DNA from: Rosellinia necatrix
Taxonomy: Eukaryota > Ascomycota > Sordariomycetes > Xylariales > Xylariaceae
Assembly: GCA_021209875.1 (NCBI GenBank)
Contig: JAGYVD010000002.1
Location: 2,232,001 to 2,296,000, forward strand
Length of the DNA: 64,000 nt
Reading direction: 5' to 3'
The position numbers and the translations under genes are program-made. A model generated the notes under the pieces. It was not told where the DNA came from. It saw only the letters and a list, made by a program, of their open reading frames with translations, and did not search any database. The first letter of the stretch is position 1. Each line of letters begins with the position of its first letter. Positions 60,586 to 64,000 of this stretch are shown piece by piece.

Positions 60586-61840
60586 GTATTGTGTACGGGA
60601 CTATTTCTTCTCAAGATGTCCACATATCGGTGGGTGCGCAGCCGGCGTGGTTCGGCCCCCGTGTTAGAAGCTAACCATAGACAGTAATCTTGTCATGACC
60701 TCCTAGAATAGGGTTTGTCGAGGCAGTCCGTGTAAGGCATGCAAGGCGAGTGAGACAAGCCCAGATTATGAGATATTTCCTCGGCTATGCTGCTGCAATG
60801 GTTGGTAAGATAAACAGACATACCAACCTCGGAACCCAAGATGATAGGAGACGCCTGGACGCATCTAAAAGGACCCCTGAGGTCAAGTGTCGGCTAACGT
60901 GGGACGTAATATCTGGACACATAGTAATAAACAGTTAATCCCGATATCGACGAAATGTAAGATCGCCATCACATGATTCCTCACCCCACGGACATTTCGT
61001 CAGTTCCTCTTGAATGGGAGCAGTAGGAACAAACGGGCAATCTTACGAACATTAGCGTATATTCCTCATTAAGTTGGATCACGCAGACCTGCTCTACATT
61101 GCTACATAGCCTCCCTCGAATATAGAATCCACACGTGGAAGTCTAGCCCTTTCTTTGGCTAATTGTCAAATATAAATATGTATAATTTCGGTTACATCAT
61201 GTTAATATCGATATATGATTACCCATCCACCACCTGCCCTCATTTATCTGCCTGGCTGTCCGCTTCTATAGATAGTGCCTATCGTGACCAGCCGCCATGG
61301 TCGCTCGCATAAGCCACAGCACAGCACAATGCAATGTAATCATACCTACATACATACACGCACATACGCATACGTTCAATATATCTCTATGCATCTATTT
61401 TCTCTTCGGGATTGTCATGTACGGTGTCCGCGCAGGGTATGAGGAGGATCGTGCCTCATACCTCCCGTCGGGATCGTGATGGGTGAGGCTTCTGTCAGGT
61501 ATAGCCGAGATATAGAGACGGTCATCGAGCTACGCGAGGGGGCCGTGGCAGACGTAGATGGCGCCCGCCCTAGGGGCGAGGTGTTATCTATCCCCTACAC
61601 ATCGTCGACGACCGTGTACCCCGTGCTCGGCTGGCCTGGACGAATCCCGACCGCCCACGACTGAGATCGTTCCTAACGTGTGGAACTCATATAATCGCTT
61701 GGCAGGTCATACCAGGAGGCCCAAGCCGTCGTCCAAGATCCATCGATGGTTCTAGAGGCGTTCGCACGAATAGCTAACCCCTTACGAGAACCGCTAATGA
61801 GACAATTGGATGCATAACTCCGAGGAGCGACCACACACCG

Positions 61841-61925
61841 GCAGCAGCAGCAGCAGAAGCAGCAGCAGCATCAAGCGGCAGCATCAAGCGGCAGCAAGCA
61901 AGCAATCAAGCAAGCAAGCAAGCAA
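61841..61925. repeat. CAG/CAA and AAGC microsatellites
   Basis: A CAG run (with one AAG) grades into ATCAAGCGGCAGC units and then AAGC tetranucleotides. Non-coding context. Confidence 0.75.
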
Positions 61926-62192
61926 CGCCGATACGCACATCCCGGGCCGCCAGCGAATCACACCCACCACATGTTCATGTTCTCCAGATCTCTTCAGCTA
62001 AGAATAATAAGCCGCAGACAACCTGAAACGCCCTCACCAAACGACCATCTTGCTTCCACGAACCAGCTGCGCGTATGAAACGACCAAGACATGCAATGCA
62101 ATCCCGCCCACCCTCACTACACCGCAAAATCATCGCCGCACCTTCGCTGATAAGCTTCTGACCCATCTCAGCGTTCTTGTCCTACTTTAGCT

Positions 62193-62262
62193 AACGGGGG
62201 CGGGAAGAGGGGAGGGGGGGGGGAAAGGGCAAGGGGGGGAGGGAGAAGGGAAGGGGGGCTGG
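62193..62262. repeat. G-rich block with many G-runs
   Basis: At least six runs of three or more Gs are separated by 1-6 bases on the plus strand, a pattern able to form intramolecular G-quadruplexes. Confidence 0.7.
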
Positions 62263-64000
62263 GGATTATACACTACGTTGGACCACCTGCGTGCGTCGTG
62301 GTGGTATGTTCGCCAGTGGAAGACGTGGAGAAGTGCATCTTCGCGAACCACTGGCCGGCCACGATGCGGATACTGATGTAGGAGAAGCAGGGAGGAGAGC
62401 CAACAGGGCACGTGGCTTATGGGCGAGTGACCATATACTACATACTACATACTACATACTACTACGACGACGACGCATGCACCAAGGCTGTATGTATGTG
62501 TGTGTGTATGTATGTACATATGTATGTATGGATGTATGGATGTATGTAGTGAGCGGCCGCCATCGAAGGCCATCGAATGTGAGTGAGATGCGATATAGTA
62601 GTGTTATGGCGTGTCCTTGTTTTACGCCCGCAAGCGAAATGTCTCCGGATCACCGTAGCACTTGTGTGAAGACATCGCCAACCCCCCTTTCCCCGTTCCC
62701 GGTTCCGGTAAGTTCTTCGAGCCCGACAGGACGAGCTGTCGTCTCGTCTGTCTGTATGCCTGCCTATCAGTCAGTCAGGTCCGACTTCTGCATCCGAGGC
62801 ATTCGCTGCGGCGGATCAAAATATGCCGATCGAGGTAATATCACGGGCATATATAGATAGCTGAGCTGGCTAAGTGTCGCCGATTCCATTGGGCATTGTC
62901 AAAAGTACATCATCGTTGTCGGTAAGCTTTAACCCGTGGACAAACGAAGCCGCTGATGAAAAAAAAAAAAAAAAGAACCCACCTCGCTACGTATGTAGGC
63001 GCATCTCTTACTCGCTTCGATGAGAAAGAGTACAACCAAGATACAGGTGCGTGACCTCGACGGAATGCAATCATACGCGGTAAGCAGCGGACTCGACGGA
63101 GAAGCAAGAGGACTAAAAAAAAAACACAAAAACAAACAAAAACAAACCAAACGCACCCACGTACATAGAACGGGCAGCTAGGCATGCAATATCCGTCGCC
63201 TGAGGTCTGCCTATCAGGTCCTCCGGCGTCGTCGTATTGCCTCGAGCCGGCACTTCCCTGCCCGCCTGTCTCCCTCTCTCTTTCTCTCTCGCTCTCTCTC
63301 TCTCTCTCGCTACCTAGATAGCTTCTGTAGCTGTAGTTGCAGTCTCTCCTCCCCGGATCCCGGTTCTCATTATTCCCTTCCCTTCCCCTCCCCTCCCCCC
63401 CTATATTTCTCCCCAAATATCCAATGACGGGGTCGGCGCCACCACTTCTCGATCATCGCTTCCGCGCCTTTCTCCATAATCGCGCCCGCGCCTGCGCGCG
63501 CGCGCGCACACCCGACCGCCCGCCCGCCAACGCCACGCCCGCCCACTCGCGCGGCGAGGGGAGGAGGGGGGCCGGGGATGATTACCCCATCCTAACGAAA
63601 CTCGGGAAAGCGCCATGACCCGATCCAAAAGGGAAATAAATAAAAAATAATAAAATAAAAATAAAATAAAAAAAATAAAAATAAAATAGGATGAGATAAC
63701 AAATAATAAAGAAAGTGCCAGCTGGCAACCGCGGGGAGGGATGTTCCCGGTCGAGGTCCAAGAGTACAGATCGACCTGACGCACGACAGTGACGCTAGGT
63801 TAGCCAGCCCTAGCCCCGGCCTCGCCCGAGGAGCCGGGAACAAACCCCCCTGCGTTGAGGCACTTAGTGCTGACCATCTGCGTAGTTAGTGCGGGTGTAG
63901 TCTATTCTAGTCCACCTGTACAGTGGAGTGCATATCCTGATCTGGTGTGAGTGGAGGGGAGGGAGGAGAGGGGAGTGGGAGTGGGAAGGGAGTGGAGGGG

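Larger units (their letters stand above)
60441..64000. other. 3.6 kb terminal region of low-complexity and repeat DNA
   Basis: No gene is supported to the end of the window. Frames at 62291-62860 and 62910-63416 run through microsatellites (TGTA, CT, poly-A) and have no family signal. Contents: a 10-base tandem array (60508-60585), CATA/CACA units (61340-61370), CAG and AAGC repeats (61840-61925), a G-rich block (62193-62262), TACTACA/TGTATG arrays (62430-62550) and AT-rich AAAT runs (63640-63690). Confidence 0.5.

Noticed and set aside
62291..62860. Plus-strand 189-codon frame
   Set aside because: It runs through TACTACA and TGTATG microsatellites and has no domain or plausible start context.

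Overview
The window is nuclear DNA of a filamentous ascomycete (Pezizomycotina, probably Sordariomycetes). The evidence is many short GT-AG introns of about 50-230 nt with CTGAC or GCTAAC branch sites, spliced products typical of such fungi (CDC48, Med10, a Zn2Cys6 regulator, a PL4 rhamnogalacturonan lyase, TauD-type dioxygenases), widely spaced monocistronic genes on both strands, and abundant intergenic microsatellites. I assembled 19 protein-coding genes by joining open frames across introns and checking that the reading phase closes at every junction. Two further loci keep recognisable coding sequence, but their phase does not close.

Left part (1-16.7 kb): a small conserved-type hypothetical gene (648-1473); CDC48, the AAA+ unfoldase/segregase, on the minus strand with six exons; a minus-strand multidomain enzyme joining an adenylate-forming domain to a multi-span membrane region and a ferredoxin-reductase-like module (7010-10200); a 3.3 kb gene-poor stretch; and a six-exon short-chain enoyl-CoA hydratase (13518-14802).

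Middle part (16.7-36.3 kb): a vacuolar-type amino-acid transporter; a secreted family 4 polysaccharide lyase with a poly-alanine linker; a tiny His/Asp-rich repeat protein; a TPR-like protein; a secreted GH99/WbsX-like TIM-barrel protein; a PaiB-like FMN-binding protein; a small secreted glycoprotein of unknown function; and a protoglobin-domain gene whose last junction is out of phase.

Right part (38.8-64 kb): a secreted SGNH-hydrolase-like protein; a D-glutamate cyclase/DUF1445 gene divergent from a Zn2Cys6 transcription factor; a 4.8 kb gene-poor interval; a PHD-finger protein; a 3-isopropylmalate dehydrogenase (LEU2) whose frame is broken at two G-runs; Mediator subunit Med10; a TauD/TfdA dioxygenase; a GNAT acetyltransferase; and a terminal 3.5 kb of low-complexity DNA.

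The genes do not form an obvious operon-like or biosynthetic cluster. Housekeeping genes (CDC48, MED10, LEU2, enoyl-CoA hydratase) are interleaved with secreted plant-polymer enzymes and secreted unknowns, which fits a plant-associated or saprotrophic lifestyle. Intergenic DNA repeatedly carries short palindromic stretches built from ACCT/AGGT (for example CCTAGG and GTACCTAGGTAC). The observations most worth follow-up are the adenylation-membrane-reductase fusion, the broken LEU2 and protoglobin frames, the roughly 13-residue D-L-x-G repeat protein, and a strong inverted repeat in the CDC48 3' flank.
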